From NCBI GenBank assembly GCA_022839045.1, contig JALHDI010000018.1:1-36566 (forward strand): a DNA stretch of 36,566 bases. The letters run 5' to 3'. Source of the stretch: Sporomusaceae bacterium. GTDB taxonomy: Bacteria > Bacillota_C > Negativicutes > Sporomusales_B > UBA7701. The notes below the pieces were generated by a model. It ran no database searches and was not told the origin of the DNA. It saw only the letters and a list, made by a program, of their open reading frames with translations. The position numbers and the translations under genes are program-made. Shown piece after piece: positions 8,104-15,645 of the stretch. Numbering within the stretch: the first letter of the stretch is position 1; the number at the start of each line of letters is the position of its first letter.

Positions 8104-8459
8104 CAGGTTCGCCCCCTAATCGTGTTCGCAAAAAATAGCATCCCGTCCGCTCTGATTATAAAAGGCCAAACCTGCTTTTTGGGGTGCGCTTCTCTATTCG
8201 GTAGCTAACCGGCCATTCCTGTATTATATTGTAAAGCATTTGTTAATATAACATTAATTTATTGCAACGAATGATTCAGACAGTCTAATGTTCGCAGCTG
8301 GATCATCCTGGCGCATTTGTTTTAATTGAAACTTAATCTAGAATTAACACCACCTGCCTTGTTGGTCCCTGCGGCTGCCTTTTACAATTTAGACAAGCAC
8401 CGTAATCTAGGCTTTTCCGATTCAGAGAGCATAACCCGCCCAAGATGAGGAGGCGCTTC
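8104..8459. other. Divergent intergenic region
   Basis: About 350 bp between divergent genes. It is AT-rich around 8220-8260 and 8320-8345. A TATAAT-type hexamer lies on the minus strand near 8223-8228 and a TAGAAT on the plus strand near 8339, but neither has a good -35. No gene or long repeat was seen. Confidence 0.4.
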
Positions 8460-8897
8460 GTGTTCAAGGTGATGCTGAAATTTACCCTGGTGGGTCTTTC
8501 CGGGATAGGCGTGAATCTTATGATTTACCTGTCGGCGCTTTCTTTCGGTTTTCCCTACCTCTACGCGGCCGTCGCCGCCTTTACGGTCGCCGTGAGCAAC
8601 AATTTTGTCTGGAACGCCTCCTGGACTTTTAAAGGCCGCGCCACCGACAGGAGTATCCTCCTGAAGTACCTGTCCTTTTTCACCATCAGCTCCGCCAGCC
8701 TTGGCGTCAACCTGCTCCTGCTGCGGATATTGGTGGAATTCGCCGACCTCGACCCCAGACTTGCGCAACTTGCCGCTATCGCGGCCGTGAGCGCCTTAAA
8801 CTTCCTGCTCAACTACTATATAACCTTTCGCGAAACGGCCCGCGCGAACAATAAGGAGGCTGCTCCCTATGAAGCTGGTTATCATACCAACCTATAA
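8460..8897 (+). CDS. GtrA-family membrane protein
   Basis: 145 residues from GTG 8460, with four predicted membrane helices and the GtrA signature (KFTLVGLSGIGVNLMIY, NNFVWNASWTFKGR, NFLLNYYITFRE). GtrA proteins are thought to move or position polyprenyl-phosphate-linked sugars across the cytoplasmic membrane. The GTG is preferred over the in-frame ATG at 8445 because GAGGAGG (8447-8453) sits 6 nt before it and lies after that ATG. It is the first gene of a five-gene run and overlaps the next gene by 29 bp, which suggests that GtrA works with that glycosyltransferase. Confidence 0.9.
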   Translation: MFKVMLKFTLVGLSGIGVNLMIYLSALSFGFPYLYAAVAAFTVAVSNNFVWNASWTFKGRATDRSILLKYLSFFTISSASLGVNLLLLRILVEFADLDPRLAQLAAIAAVSALNFLLNYYITFRETARANNKEAAPYEAGYHTNL

Positions 8898-9657
8898 TGA
8901 AAGCGGCAACATCGGCCCGCTGCTGGCGACTGTGTTCGCCGTCCAGCCGGACTTGCATGTCCTGATCGTTGACGACAATTCCCCCGACGGCACCGGCCAG
9001 TCGGTCGCCCAGCTTGCCGCATCGGCCTATCCCGGGAGGCTTTTCCTGTTGACCCGGCCAGGCAAACTAGGCCTCGGGTCCGCTTATGTCGCCGGCTTTA
9101 AGTGGGCCTTGGCCCGGGGCTACCAGTACATCGTCCAAATGGATGCAGATTTCTCCCACAATCCCAAGTATTTACCCGCCTTGTTCGCCGCGGCCGTCAA
9201 CCATCATCTGGTGCTGGGCAGCCGCTACACCGCGGGCGGCGGCGTCGCCAACTGGAGCTTGCTGCGTCGCATGATAAGCCGCGGCGGCAGCCTGTATTCG
9301 CGCCTTATCCTCGGTTTGCCCATCCGCGACCTCACTGGCGGTTTCAAGTGTTTTCGCCGCGAGGCCCTTGAGAGCATCGACCTCGACGCCGTCAAATCGA
9401 ACGGTTATTCTTTTCAGGTCGAAATGACCTATCGTACCTGGCTCCACGGTTTCAGTGTCCATGAAATGCCGATTATTTTCGAAGAGAGAAGCGCCGGTCG
9501 TTCCAAGATGTCGGCCGCCATCTTCCGCGAGGCGGTTTTCATGGTGCCGCGGCTGAGGGCGTCTTATAGTCGCCTGTTGGCCGAAAAGGCCACGCCGCCG
9601 CTGTCACCGAAAGGGGAGTGGAGCACCTGCCCCGCCTCTCATCCGCCCAAACCATAG
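8869..9657 (+). CDS. Dpm1-like family 2 glycosyltransferase (polyprenyl-phosphate sugar synthase)
   Basis: 262 residues. An N-terminal GT-A fold has VIIPTYNESGNI, the nucleotide-binding VDDNSPDGTG and the metal-binding DADFSHNP, followed by LGSRYTAGGGV and GGFKCFRREAL, all typical of dolichol/polyprenyl-phosphate mannosyltransferases. It lacks the C-terminal membrane helices of some homologues, and GtrA upstream may supply that function. It should load a sugar from a nucleotide donor onto undecaprenyl phosphate for the GT39 enzyme encoded next. The last ~20 residues (Pro-rich) overlap the next gene by 40 bp. The start ATG follows AAGGAGG. Confidence 0.93.
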   Translation: MKLVIIPTYNESGNIGPLLATVFAVQPDLHVLIVDDNSPDGTGQSVAQLAASAYPGRLFLLTRPGKLGLGSAYVAGFKWALARGYQYIVQMDADFSHNPKYLPALFAAAVNHHLVLGSRYTAGGGVANWSLLRRMISRGGSLYSRLILGLPIRDLTGGFKCFRREALESIDLDAVKSNGYSFQVEMTYRTWLHGFSVHEMPIIFEERSAGRSKMSAAIFREAVFMVPRLRASYSRLLAEKATPPLSPKGEWSTCPASHPPKP

Positions 9658-11141
9658 CTGCCGTGATTGCCGCCGGTACGTTGCTGCGGCTTATTCTGGC
9701 CGGCACCATCGGCCTCGGGGTCGACGAAACCTATGCCGCCAGCGTGGCCCGCGACCTGAGCCTCAGCTATTTCGACCACCCCCCGCTGCACTTTTGGCTT
9801 ATATGGCTTACCGCCAACATCACCGGCTGCGAAACGCCGCTTGTTATGCGCCTACCTTTCATCGCCCTGTTTGCCGGCACAACCTGGCTCATGTTCCGCC
9901 TTGGGGAGCGGCTGTTCGGCACCCGGGCCGGGGTCTGGGCAGCCGCTTTGCTCAACCTGTCGGCGGTTTTCAGCCTCAGTACCGGCAGTTGGCTTCTCCC
10001 CGACGGACCGCTGATGTTTTTCCTGCTGCTGACTGCCCATGTGATTGTCTCGCTGCTTCATGACCGGCCGGACCGTCCCTTGGCGCTGTGGCTGCTGGCC
10101 GGAGTGCTGCTGGGCCTTGGTCTGCTCAGCAAATACCACGCGGTTTTCCTGGTGGTGGGGCTGGGGTTGTATTTACTGACTAGCCCCGGTTACCGCCATC
10201 TTTTCCTCACCCCCGGTCCCTACCTCGCTTTGCTGGCCGCCGTCCTGGTTTTCTCGCCGGTGCTGATCTGGAATGCCGAAAACGACTGGATTTCTTTTCT
10301 GTTCCAGGGTAGTCGCGGCGGCGTCAACGGATTCTACCCCGGTCGGGCTCTGGGTAACGTTGCCGGTCAGGCGGTGTGGATTCTGCCGTGGATTTGGCTG
10401 CCGCTAGTGTGGTTTTTTGCTGAGGCGTTGTTCCGGGGACCCGCTGCCGGCCCCGACTCGGTCCAGCAGCGACGCTGGCTGCTGTGCTGCCTGGCCGTCG
10501 GCCCAATCGCGCTATTCACGCTGGCCACTTTGTGGGGCGCCCAGGGGCTCTTCCACTGGCAGGCTCCCGGCTACCTCTTCCTTTTTCCCTTATTGGGCGA
10601 AGCTGTTGCCCCCCATGCCCACAGGCGGCTGGTCCGGCGGTGGGCTGTCGCTTCTCTAGCCGGGTTCCTCGTCATCGTCCTGGTGCTCGGTTCCCATACC
10701 GCCACCGGTTGGTTGCGGGATGTTGCTCCGCAAACATTCGTCGCGGGCGACCCGACGACTGAGGCGCTGGACTGGCTGGAGCTTAAGACGTCGATGGCAG
10801 AAACAGCGGCGAGCCATGGATTGACCTTCGTGGTGAGCGGACATTGGATCGACGCTGCCAAGATCGATTATGCCCTAGGTGGCCGTCTCCCCGTCCTCTG
10901 TCTCAGCGATTCGCCGCATCACTTCGCCTTTCTCCATAGCCAGAACGAATTTAGCGGCCAAAATGCCCTTATCGTCGGCAGGAAGGACATTATTGGCGAT
11001 GCGGCGATGTACCGCCCGTATTTCGCCGCTTGGCAGCCTCTGGGGACGATAACGATTCACCGGGGGCGCCATGCCGAGATCGAACTGGTTCTGGTTTCCG
11101 CCCAGGGATTCAATGGATATCCACTGCCGTTTGGCCGGTAA
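9618..11141 (+). CDS. ArnT/PMT-like family 39 membrane glycosyltransferase
   Basis: 507 residues with about 11-12 hydrophobic helices. The first periplasmic loop contains GVDETYAASVARDL and SYFDHPPLHFWL, the Asp-Glu plus DHPP pattern of the PMT_2/ArnT clan, whose members use a polyprenyl-phosphate sugar as donor. LLSKYHAVFL, also typical of the clan, follows. The start GTG (9618) follows AAGGGGA. With the Dpm1-like and GtrA genes before it, it probably transfers a single sugar to an envelope acceptor such as lipid A. The acceptor is inferred, not seen. Confidence 0.88.
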   Translation: MEHLPRLSSAQTIAAVIAAGTLLRLILAGTIGLGVDETYAASVARDLSLSYFDHPPLHFWLIWLTANITGCETPLVMRLPFIALFAGTTWLMFRLGERLFGTRAGVWAAALLNLSAVFSLSTGSWLLPDGPLMFFLLLTAHVIVSLLHDRPDRPLALWLLAGVLLGLGLLSKYHAVFLVVGLGLYLLTSPGYRHLFLTPGPYLALLAAVLVFSPVLIWNAENDWISFLFQGSRGGVNGFYPGRALGNVAGQAVWILPWIWLPLVWFFAEALFRGPAAGPDSVQQRRWLLCCLAVGPIALFTLATLWGAQGLFHWQAPGYLFLFPLLGEAVAPHAHRRLVRRWAVASLAGFLVIVLVLGSHTATGWLRDVAPQTFVAGDPTTEALDWLELKTSMAETAASHGLTFVVSGHWIDAAKIDYALGGRLPVLCLSDSPHHFAFLHSQNEFSGQNALIVGRKDIIGDAAMYRPYFAAWQPLGTITIHRGRHAEIELVLVSAQGFNGYPLPFGR

Positions 11142-11159
11142 CAATTGAGGAGGATGGTT

Positions 11160-11771
11160 ATGAAAAATGTGGAGAGTTTTACCGGCACCTACTTGCTTTC
11201 GGTTAGGACAACCTTACCGGTAGCTCTGGCTACCCTAGCGCTGTCCCTGACCACTAGTGCCACCGGTAGCAGCGCCGTTTATGCCGTCGCCGATTTCATC
11301 GGTTCTTGGGGCAACGATATCTTCCTCATCGGTACGAATATCGTCATATTTGTCTGGGCATGGCGGCGGCAACTGCGCAGTCTCATCCCCCTCACGCTAT
11401 GGCTCGATTTTACCGTGTGGCTGTCGGTGCAAGGGACGAAGCTGATGCTGCTCGACATACCCTGGGCGCTCAGACCTGACGGCTCGCCCGGCGGATTTCC
11501 CAGCGGCCATGCGACCCATAGTTTTGCGATGGCTTTTTTGTTAACGATGCTTTTCCCCCGTTTTGCTTTGTTATGGTATAGCTCTGCCGTCGCGATTTCC
11601 TGGTCGCGGATCGAGACTTTCGCTCATTCGGGGGGGCAGGTGGCGGTCGGGGTGATATTGGGGGTTTCGATCGGCTGGATAATGGTTGCCCGCTGGCTCC
11701 AACGGCATGCCGCCGTCCTGCAGGCGACGCCTGCCCACCTGGAGCCGGCCACGAGCGAACGGGCGCTGTGA
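11160..11771 (+). CDS. PAP2-family membrane phosphatase with altered third motif
   Basis: 203 residues from ATG 11160. I chose this start because GAGGAGG (11147-11153) is 6 nt upstream; the earlier in-frame TTG at 11145 overlaps the binding site. About five membrane helices. The central motif FPSGHATHSFAM (PSGH at 114-117) is intact. The third motif reads SRIETFAHSGGQ: Ser149, Arg150 and the catalytic His156 are present, but the usual Asp four residues later is Gln160. The first motif is also stretched (Lys94 to Arg105-Pro106). The likely substrate is undecaprenyl pyrophosphate, lipid A or another membrane phosphate, in keeping with the glycolipid genes on both sides. Confidence 0.82.
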   Translation: MKNVESFTGTYLLSVRTTLPVALATLALSLTTSATGSSAVYAVADFIGSWGNDIFLIGTNIVIFVWAWRRQLRSLIPLTLWLDFTVWLSVQGTKLMLLDIPWALRPDGSPGGFPSGHATHSFAMAFLLTMLFPRFALLWYSSAVAISWSRIETFAHSGGQVAVGVILGVSIGWIMVARWLQRHAAVLQATPAHLEPATSERAL

Positions 11772-11777
11772 GGGCAG

Positions 11778-12857
11778 ATGCGAATCCTGGACCGATATGT
11801 CGTCGGCGCGTTTTTAAGCCCTTTCCTGTTTGGGGTATGCGCGTTTTCAGTGATGTTCATTTCGGGCGGAACAGTGTGGCGGATCGCCCAGTATATAAGC
11901 AAATATAACGCTTCCGGCCTTGTGATAGTAAAGCTTTTCCTTTACAGCTTGCCGAGCGTTATAGCTATTACGCTGCCGATGGGGGTTCTGTTGGCGGTTT
12001 TGATCTCCTTCGCCAGACTGTCCGGCGCCAGCGAAGTCATCGTGATGCGGTCATGCGGCGTGCCGTTTGTTCGCCTGGCGCTGCCGGTCTATACACTTGC
12101 CCTGATCATTTCCTTCGCCGGTGTCGTGCTACAGGAACGAATCGCGCCGGCAGCCAATGCCGCTTATAATTATCTGGTCCATTATGAGATCGAGAGAAGC
12201 TCGCGGCCCAACTCCCAGGAGCACGTGGTGCTGGTCGAAAACTATCACGGAACGCAACGGATAACTTACGCCAGACAGTTTGACAAGCAAACCGCGACGA
12301 TGTATCCGGTGGCTGTGCAGGAGCAGGTGGAAGGCAAGCTGGTGCGCACCCAGCAGGCGGCGCGGGCGGTATGGCAGGAAGGCGCCTGGGTTATGTACGA
12401 TGGAGTTATCGTCGAGACGTCGGCGGACGAAACGCGAACGATGGCATTTACCAGTCAACTGTTACCGATGGGTAGAACGCCGCAAGAGATACCGCTGGAG
12501 CAGAAAAAGCCCGACGAGATGACGGTTAAGGAGCTGAAACAGCGAATAGCGATGTTGCAGTTGGTCGGACAGCCACCGGCCATTTACGAGGTAGAAATGC
12601 ACCAAAGGCTGGCCATTCCGCTGGCCAGCCTCGTTTTTGCTTTTATAGGCGCTCCTCTCGGTGTTGCGCGACATCGCTCATCTTCATCAATAGGAATGAG
12701 CCTTAGTGTGCTGATTATTTTTGTCTTTTATGCGATTATGACTTACGCCACGGCGCTGGGCCGGACCGGCGCCCTGCCCGCTCCTCTAGCCGCGTGGCTG
12801 CCGGATATGGCCGGAATGGCGGCAGGGCTGTATCTGACACTGCGGGTGGATAGATGA
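11778..12857 (+). CDS. LptF/LptG (YjgP/YjgQ) family permease
   Basis: 359 residues: three N-terminal membrane helices (LDRYVVGAFLSPFLFGVCAF, ITLPMGVLLAVLISF, VYTLALIISFAGVVL), a periplasmic beta-jellyroll-like middle (about 140-255), then three C-terminal helices. The MRILDRYV start and the ITLPMGVLLAVLISFARLS coupling-helix region are typical of LptF/LptG, which with LptB extract LPS from the inner membrane toward the outer membrane. Only one subunit gene is here. It is the best evidence that the organism has an outer membrane. It starts 6 bp after the PAP2 gene and closes the run, followed by a terminator. Confidence 0.92.
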   Translation: MRILDRYVVGAFLSPFLFGVCAFSVMFISGGTVWRIAQYISKYNASGLVIVKLFLYSLPSVIAITLPMGVLLAVLISFARLSGASEVIVMRSCGVPFVRLALPVYTLALIISFAGVVLQERIAPAANAAYNYLVHYEIERSSRPNSQEHVVLVENYHGTQRITYARQFDKQTATMYPVAVQEQVEGKLVRTQQAARAVWQEGAWVMYDGVIVETSADETRTMAFTSQLLPMGRTPQEIPLEQKKPDEMTVKELKQRIAMLQLVGQPPAIYEVEMHQRLAIPLASLVFAFIGAPLGVARHRSSSSIGMSLSVLIIFVFYAIMTYATALGRTGALPAPLAAWLPDMAGMAAGLYLTLRVDR

Positions 12858-12970
12858 ATTCAGATGTGTTTGGGGGCTTAAGCTAGGGTGGAAGAGAGTT
12901 TTAAGTTTGGCGGAAAAGAGAAGCACCTGGAGCTGGTAAAGTAATAGTATAAGTAGGCCCCCAGACACAG

Positions 12971-13012
12971 AAAAACGGCAAGGCTCCGATTCCCGGAAGC
13001 CTTGCCGTTTTT
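12971..13012. terminator. Bidirectional terminator between lptF/G and tRNA-Arg
   Basis: AAAAACGGCAAGGCT / AGCCTTGCCGTTTTT is a perfect 15-bp stem with a 12-nt loop, and A and T runs make it work both ways. It lies 10 bp after the tRNA 3' end on the minus strand and about 115 bp after the permease gene on the plus strand. Confidence 0.85.
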
Positions 13013-13022
13013 GCATTTAAGG

Positions 13023-13098
13023 TGGCGCGCCTGGCACGATTCGAACGTGCGACCAACGGATTAGAAGTCCGTTGCTCTATCCCCTGAGCTACAGGCGC
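13023..13098 (-). tRNA. tRNA-Arg(TCT)
   Basis: 76 nt with encoded CCA. Acceptor GCGCCTG pairs with CAGGCGC; the D-arm AGCTCAGGGGATAGAGC, anticodon loop CTTCTAA and T-arm with GTTCGAATC are all canonical. Confidence 0.95.
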
Positions 13099-13360
13099 AT
13101 ATATAATTATATCTGTCACGTTACCCGTTACTCACCGAAAGATTATAGCATCTTTGCCGGACCCCTGTCAACAAAGGCCTTCTGCCATTCTCGCCCATCA
13201 ATAGCCGCGCACAGCGTCGATAAGGGTCGGGGATACGGCCATATCAGTTCCTCCCCGGGCACAGGCTTTACGAGAAATCCGCGAAAGGGTTTCCTGGATC
13301 GGCGTCGAAAAAAGATTATCACTTTAGATATTATGTCCAATTCACGGAGGGGGTGGAGCC

Positions 13361-14239
13361 ATGTTAAAAATGGATCAGGCCGTCGCCAACGAACTGACCG
13401 ATTTCATTTACGGCAAGACGGGATACCACACAATTGTCTGCGACGCGACCGGCACGATAATCGCCGATTCGGCCAAAACCCGCATCGGGATCGTGCACGG
13501 GGGATCCAAGAAAATCCTGACTACGGATATTGAGACCATCATCGTCACCGCAGAAGATGCCGCCGCTTCCGATGGCAAGATGAAGCCGGGCGCCAATATG
13601 GCCATCAAGGACGGCGGGGTGAAAATAGGCACTTTCGGCATCGCCGGCAATCCCCAGATCGTCGAACCCATCGTGAAAATCGCCGCCGGTCTCGTGCTTT
13701 CACGGTTGCAGGACCGGGAAACCACCGCTAAGATCAGCCAGTTGGTAAACGACCTTTATTCTTCCCTGGAGCAGGCGGCCGCCGCCATCGAGGAGCTGTC
13801 CGCTTCGTCGCAGGAGTTGGCCTCCACCAGTGAGGAGGCAGCGTCACTATCCAGGGAAGCCGCCCAGAAAGTCAACAATACCACCGAAATCCTCGAGCTT
13901 ATCAAACGGGTCGCCCAGCAGACCAACCTGCTCGGCCTGAACGCCGCCATCGAAGCCGCCCGGGCCGGGGAGCTGGGGCGGGGTTTCGCGGTCGTCGCCG
14001 ACGAGGTGCGCAAGCTGGCCGACGAAAGCAGCCGGTCGGTGGGGGAGATCAACACGATGCTCAACCAGTTCCGGGGTTCGGTGGAACAGGTCCTGAAGAA
14101 TGTCGAGCAGAACAGCACCATCACCCAGGAGCAGGCCAAGTCCACCCAGGAGATCGCCCGCATGATCGAAGGGTTGCGCAATGTCGGCCAGGATCTGATC
14201 GCGGTCGCCGAAAAAAGCGCCGGTTTTAACGTAAAATAG
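13361..14239 (+). CDS. Soluble chemoreceptor-like protein: CdaR-type diacid-recognition domain plus MCP signalling domain
   Basis: 292 residues without a membrane helix. Residues 5-118 resemble the putative sugar-diacid recognition domain of CdaR regulators ([21 protein letters not shown] ... GTFGIAGNP). Residues 125-285 are a methyl-accepting signalling coiled coil with the conserved tip [22 protein letters not shown] and [13 protein letters not shown]. There is no HAMP domain and no C-terminal pentapeptide for CheR binding. It should sense a cytoplasmic ligand and signal to CheA/CheW. The start ATG follows GGAGGGGGTGGAGCC. It is a single-gene unit between tRNA genes and ends in a strong terminator. 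The ligand is unknown; a carboxylic acid is a guess from the domain. Confidence 0.88.
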   Translation: MLKMDQAVANELTDFIYGKTGYHTIVCDATGTIIADSAKTRIGIVHGGSKKILTTDIETIIVTAEDAAASDGKMKPGANMAIKDGGVKIGTFGIAGNPQIVEPIVKIAAGLVLSRLQDRETTAKISQLVNDLYSSLEQAAAAIEELSASSQELASTSEEAASLSREAAQKVNNTTEILELIKRVAQQTNLLGLNAAIEAARAGELGRGFAVVADEVRKLADESSRSVGEINTMLNQFRGSVEQVLKNVEQNSTITQEQAKSTQEIARMIEGLRNVGQDLIAVAEKSAGFNVK

Positions 14240-14271
14240 TGATACCTTTTGTTTATTCCCTTCGGCCATTC

Positions 14272-14300
14272 AAAGCGGCCCGCTGTTGCGGGCCGCTTTT
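14272..14300 (+). terminator. Terminator after the MCP-like gene
   Basis: AAAGCGGCCCGC / GCGGGCCGCTTT around a TGTT loop, ending in TTTT: a 12-bp GC-rich stem. Confidence 0.85.
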
Positions 14301-14326
14301 GGCTGCGTCCGAAGGTCGCTCCGTTG

Positions 14327-14518
14327 TCAGAAGAGTTGCAACTGGTCTTGCTCGGGGTCTATCTTGGCCGGGTTGATATGCTTCATCTCCCGCGCGAATA
14401 TCCAGCGGTCGCAGGAGCGGCAGTAGACGCTGGCATTTTCGTACGCCCAGGCTAGGTCGCGGCCGCATTTGGGGCAGATAAACTGAATCATGAGCTTTTG
14501 TGCCGCCACAGCCGCCAC
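14327..14518 (-). CDS. Mini zinc-ribbon protein
   Basis: 63 residues from GTG 14518, which has GGAGG 8 nt upstream; an internal ATG (14491) would give a 54-residue protein starting MIQFICPKCG. The body has two Cys pairs (CPKCG and CRSC) that should bind one zinc, then a basic-aromatic helix (DRWIFAREMKHINPAK) and an acidic tail. Small zinc ribbons of this kind are common in Firmicutes with no assigned role. It lies between a strong plus-strand terminator and tRNA-Gly and may be read with the tRNA genes upstream of it on the minus strand. Confidence 0.65.
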   Translation of the reverse strand: MAAVAAQKLMIQFICPKCGRDLAWAYENASVYCRSCDRWIFAREMKHINPAKIDPEQDQLQLF

Positions 14519-14684
14519 CAAGTCCACCTCCGCATGTCCGCATTTAATTGGTTAATTCGCCCCGATCGCCCAAAACCCTTTTCCACCGGCCGCGAGAAGC
14601 CCCATTCCGCTTGCGTCGGCGCGCTTAATATTGCCGGGAATAATAAAACCGCCGGACTTTCGCCAGGCGGCATTGTCGAAATGC

Positions 14685-14758
14685 TGGAGCGGGTGATGGG
14701 AATCGAACCCACGTGACCAGCTTGGAAGGCTGGGGCTCTACCATTGAGCTACACCCGC
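14685..14758 (-). tRNA. tRNA-Gly(TCC)
   Basis: 74 nt with CCA. Acceptor GCGGGTG pairs with CACCCGC, the anticodon loop is CTTCCAA and the T-loop GTTCGATTC is canonical. It is 14 bp downstream of tRNA-Pro on the same strand. Confidence 0.95.
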
Positions 14759-14772
14759 AATTTAATAAAGCG

Positions 14773-14849
14773 TGGTCGGAGCGGCAGGATTTGAACCTGC
14801 GACCCCCTGGTCCCAAGCCAGGTGCTCTACCAAGCTGAGCCACGCCCCG
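14773..14849 (-). tRNA. tRNA-Pro(TGG)
   Basis: 77 nt with CCA. Acceptor CGGGGCG pairs with CGCTCCG (one G-U pair), the anticodon loop is CTTGGGA and the T-loop GTTCAAATC is canonical. Probably cotranscribed with tRNA-Gly. Confidence 0.95.
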
Positions 14850-14939
14850 TGAACCGCAAAGAGTATTATACTATACGGTCTGCGGAGTGTCAAGCATCAA
14901 GGTAAACATAAAACAACGGCGCTTGCCTTTGAACCGCCG

Positions 14940-15069
14940 GAGGTTGGCTAGTAGGCTTCAACTGCAAGGCGCTCCGGGGAGCAAGCGCGCCGTTCTTAGC
15001 GCTTCAGCGCTCTAGAACGGCGGCCTACCTCCTGCGGGTGCGCCGCAGGTGAACCTAATAGCCAACCTC
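14940..15069. repeat. Fold-back intergenic element, copy C (diverged)
   Basis: The outer arms GAGGTTGGCTAGTAGG (14940-14955) and CCTAATAGCCAACCTC (15054-15069) are inverted with one mismatch. Inside are CAACTGCAAGGCGC on the left and GCGCCGCAGGTG on the right, and a central hairpin with arms CGCCGTTCT / AGAACGGCG enclosing AGCGCT repeats. The order (outer arm, TGCAAGGCGC, central hairpin, CGCCGCAG-TG, outer arm) is the same as in copies A and B near 26.3 and 28.2 kb. It abuts the fumarase beta stop codon and may double as its terminator. Confidence 0.6.
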
Positions 15070-15074
15070 TCAGG

Positions 15075-15632
15075 TTATAGCCTCTTGTACCGCTTCTGGC
15101 CTTCCTCGTAGTAGTTGCGCCCCTCGCTGTCGATGACGACGATGGCCGGAAAGTCCTCGACCGTCATCTTGGCGAACGCTTCGGCGCCCAGGTCGGGGTA
15201 AGCCACGACCTCATAGCCTTTGACCGTCCGGGCGATGAGGGCGGCGGCCCCGCCGGTGGCGGCGAAGTAAACCGCGCCGTGCTTTTTCATGGCTTCGACG
15301 ACCTCGGCGCTACGGTAGCCTTTGCCGATCATGCCTCTCAGTCCCTCGGCCAGCATCCGCGGTGTGTAGGCGTCCATGCGGCCGCTGGTCGTCGGCCCGG
15401 CCGAGCCGATGGGCTGCCCGGGCTTCGCTGGGCTCGGCCCGACATAGTAGATTATCTGGTCGTGTACATCGACGGGAAGTTTTTCACCCCGGTCGAGGGC
15501 TTCGATCATGCGCTTGTGGGCGGCGTCGCGGGCGGTATAGATGGCGCCGGTAATGAGAACGCTGTCGCCGGCCCGCAGTTTCCCGGCGGCGTCAGCGCTC
15601 AGCGGGGTTGTGATGCGGATGGGTTCGGCCAT
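15075..15632 (-). CDS. fumB: Fumarate hydratase class I, beta subunit
   Basis: 185 residues from ATG 15632, with GGGGGA about 8 nt upstream. It matches the C-terminal-domain subunit of two-chain, Fe-S class I fumarases (family FumC-term/TtdB): LRAGDSVLITGAIYTARDAAHKR, YVGPSPAKPGQPIGSAGPTTSGRMD and GGAAALIARTVKGYE. With the alpha subunit it interconverts fumarate and malate in the cytoplasm. It starts 13 bp after the alpha gene stop, so the two form one transcript. L(+)-tartrate dehydratase beta (TtdB) is a close alternative; neighbouring fumarate/succinate gene remains favour fumarase. Fold-back element C begins 5 bp after the stop. Confidence 0.88.
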   Translation of the reverse strand: MAEPIRITTPLSADAAGKLRAGDSVLITGAIYTARDAAHKRMIEALDRGEKLPVDVHDQIIYYVGPSPAKPGQPIGSAGPTTSGRMDAYTPRMLAEGLRGMIGKGYRSAEVVEAMKKHGAVYFAATGGAAALIARTVKGYEVVAYPDLGAEAFAKMTVEDFPAIVVIDSEGRNYYEEGQKRYKRL

Positions 15633-15645
15633 GCTCTCAGTCCCC

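Noticed and set aside
6639..8460. Cyclic-di-GMP riboswitch near the GGDEF operon
   Set aside because: I looked for the conserved GEMM core around the operon start and found nothing resembling it.
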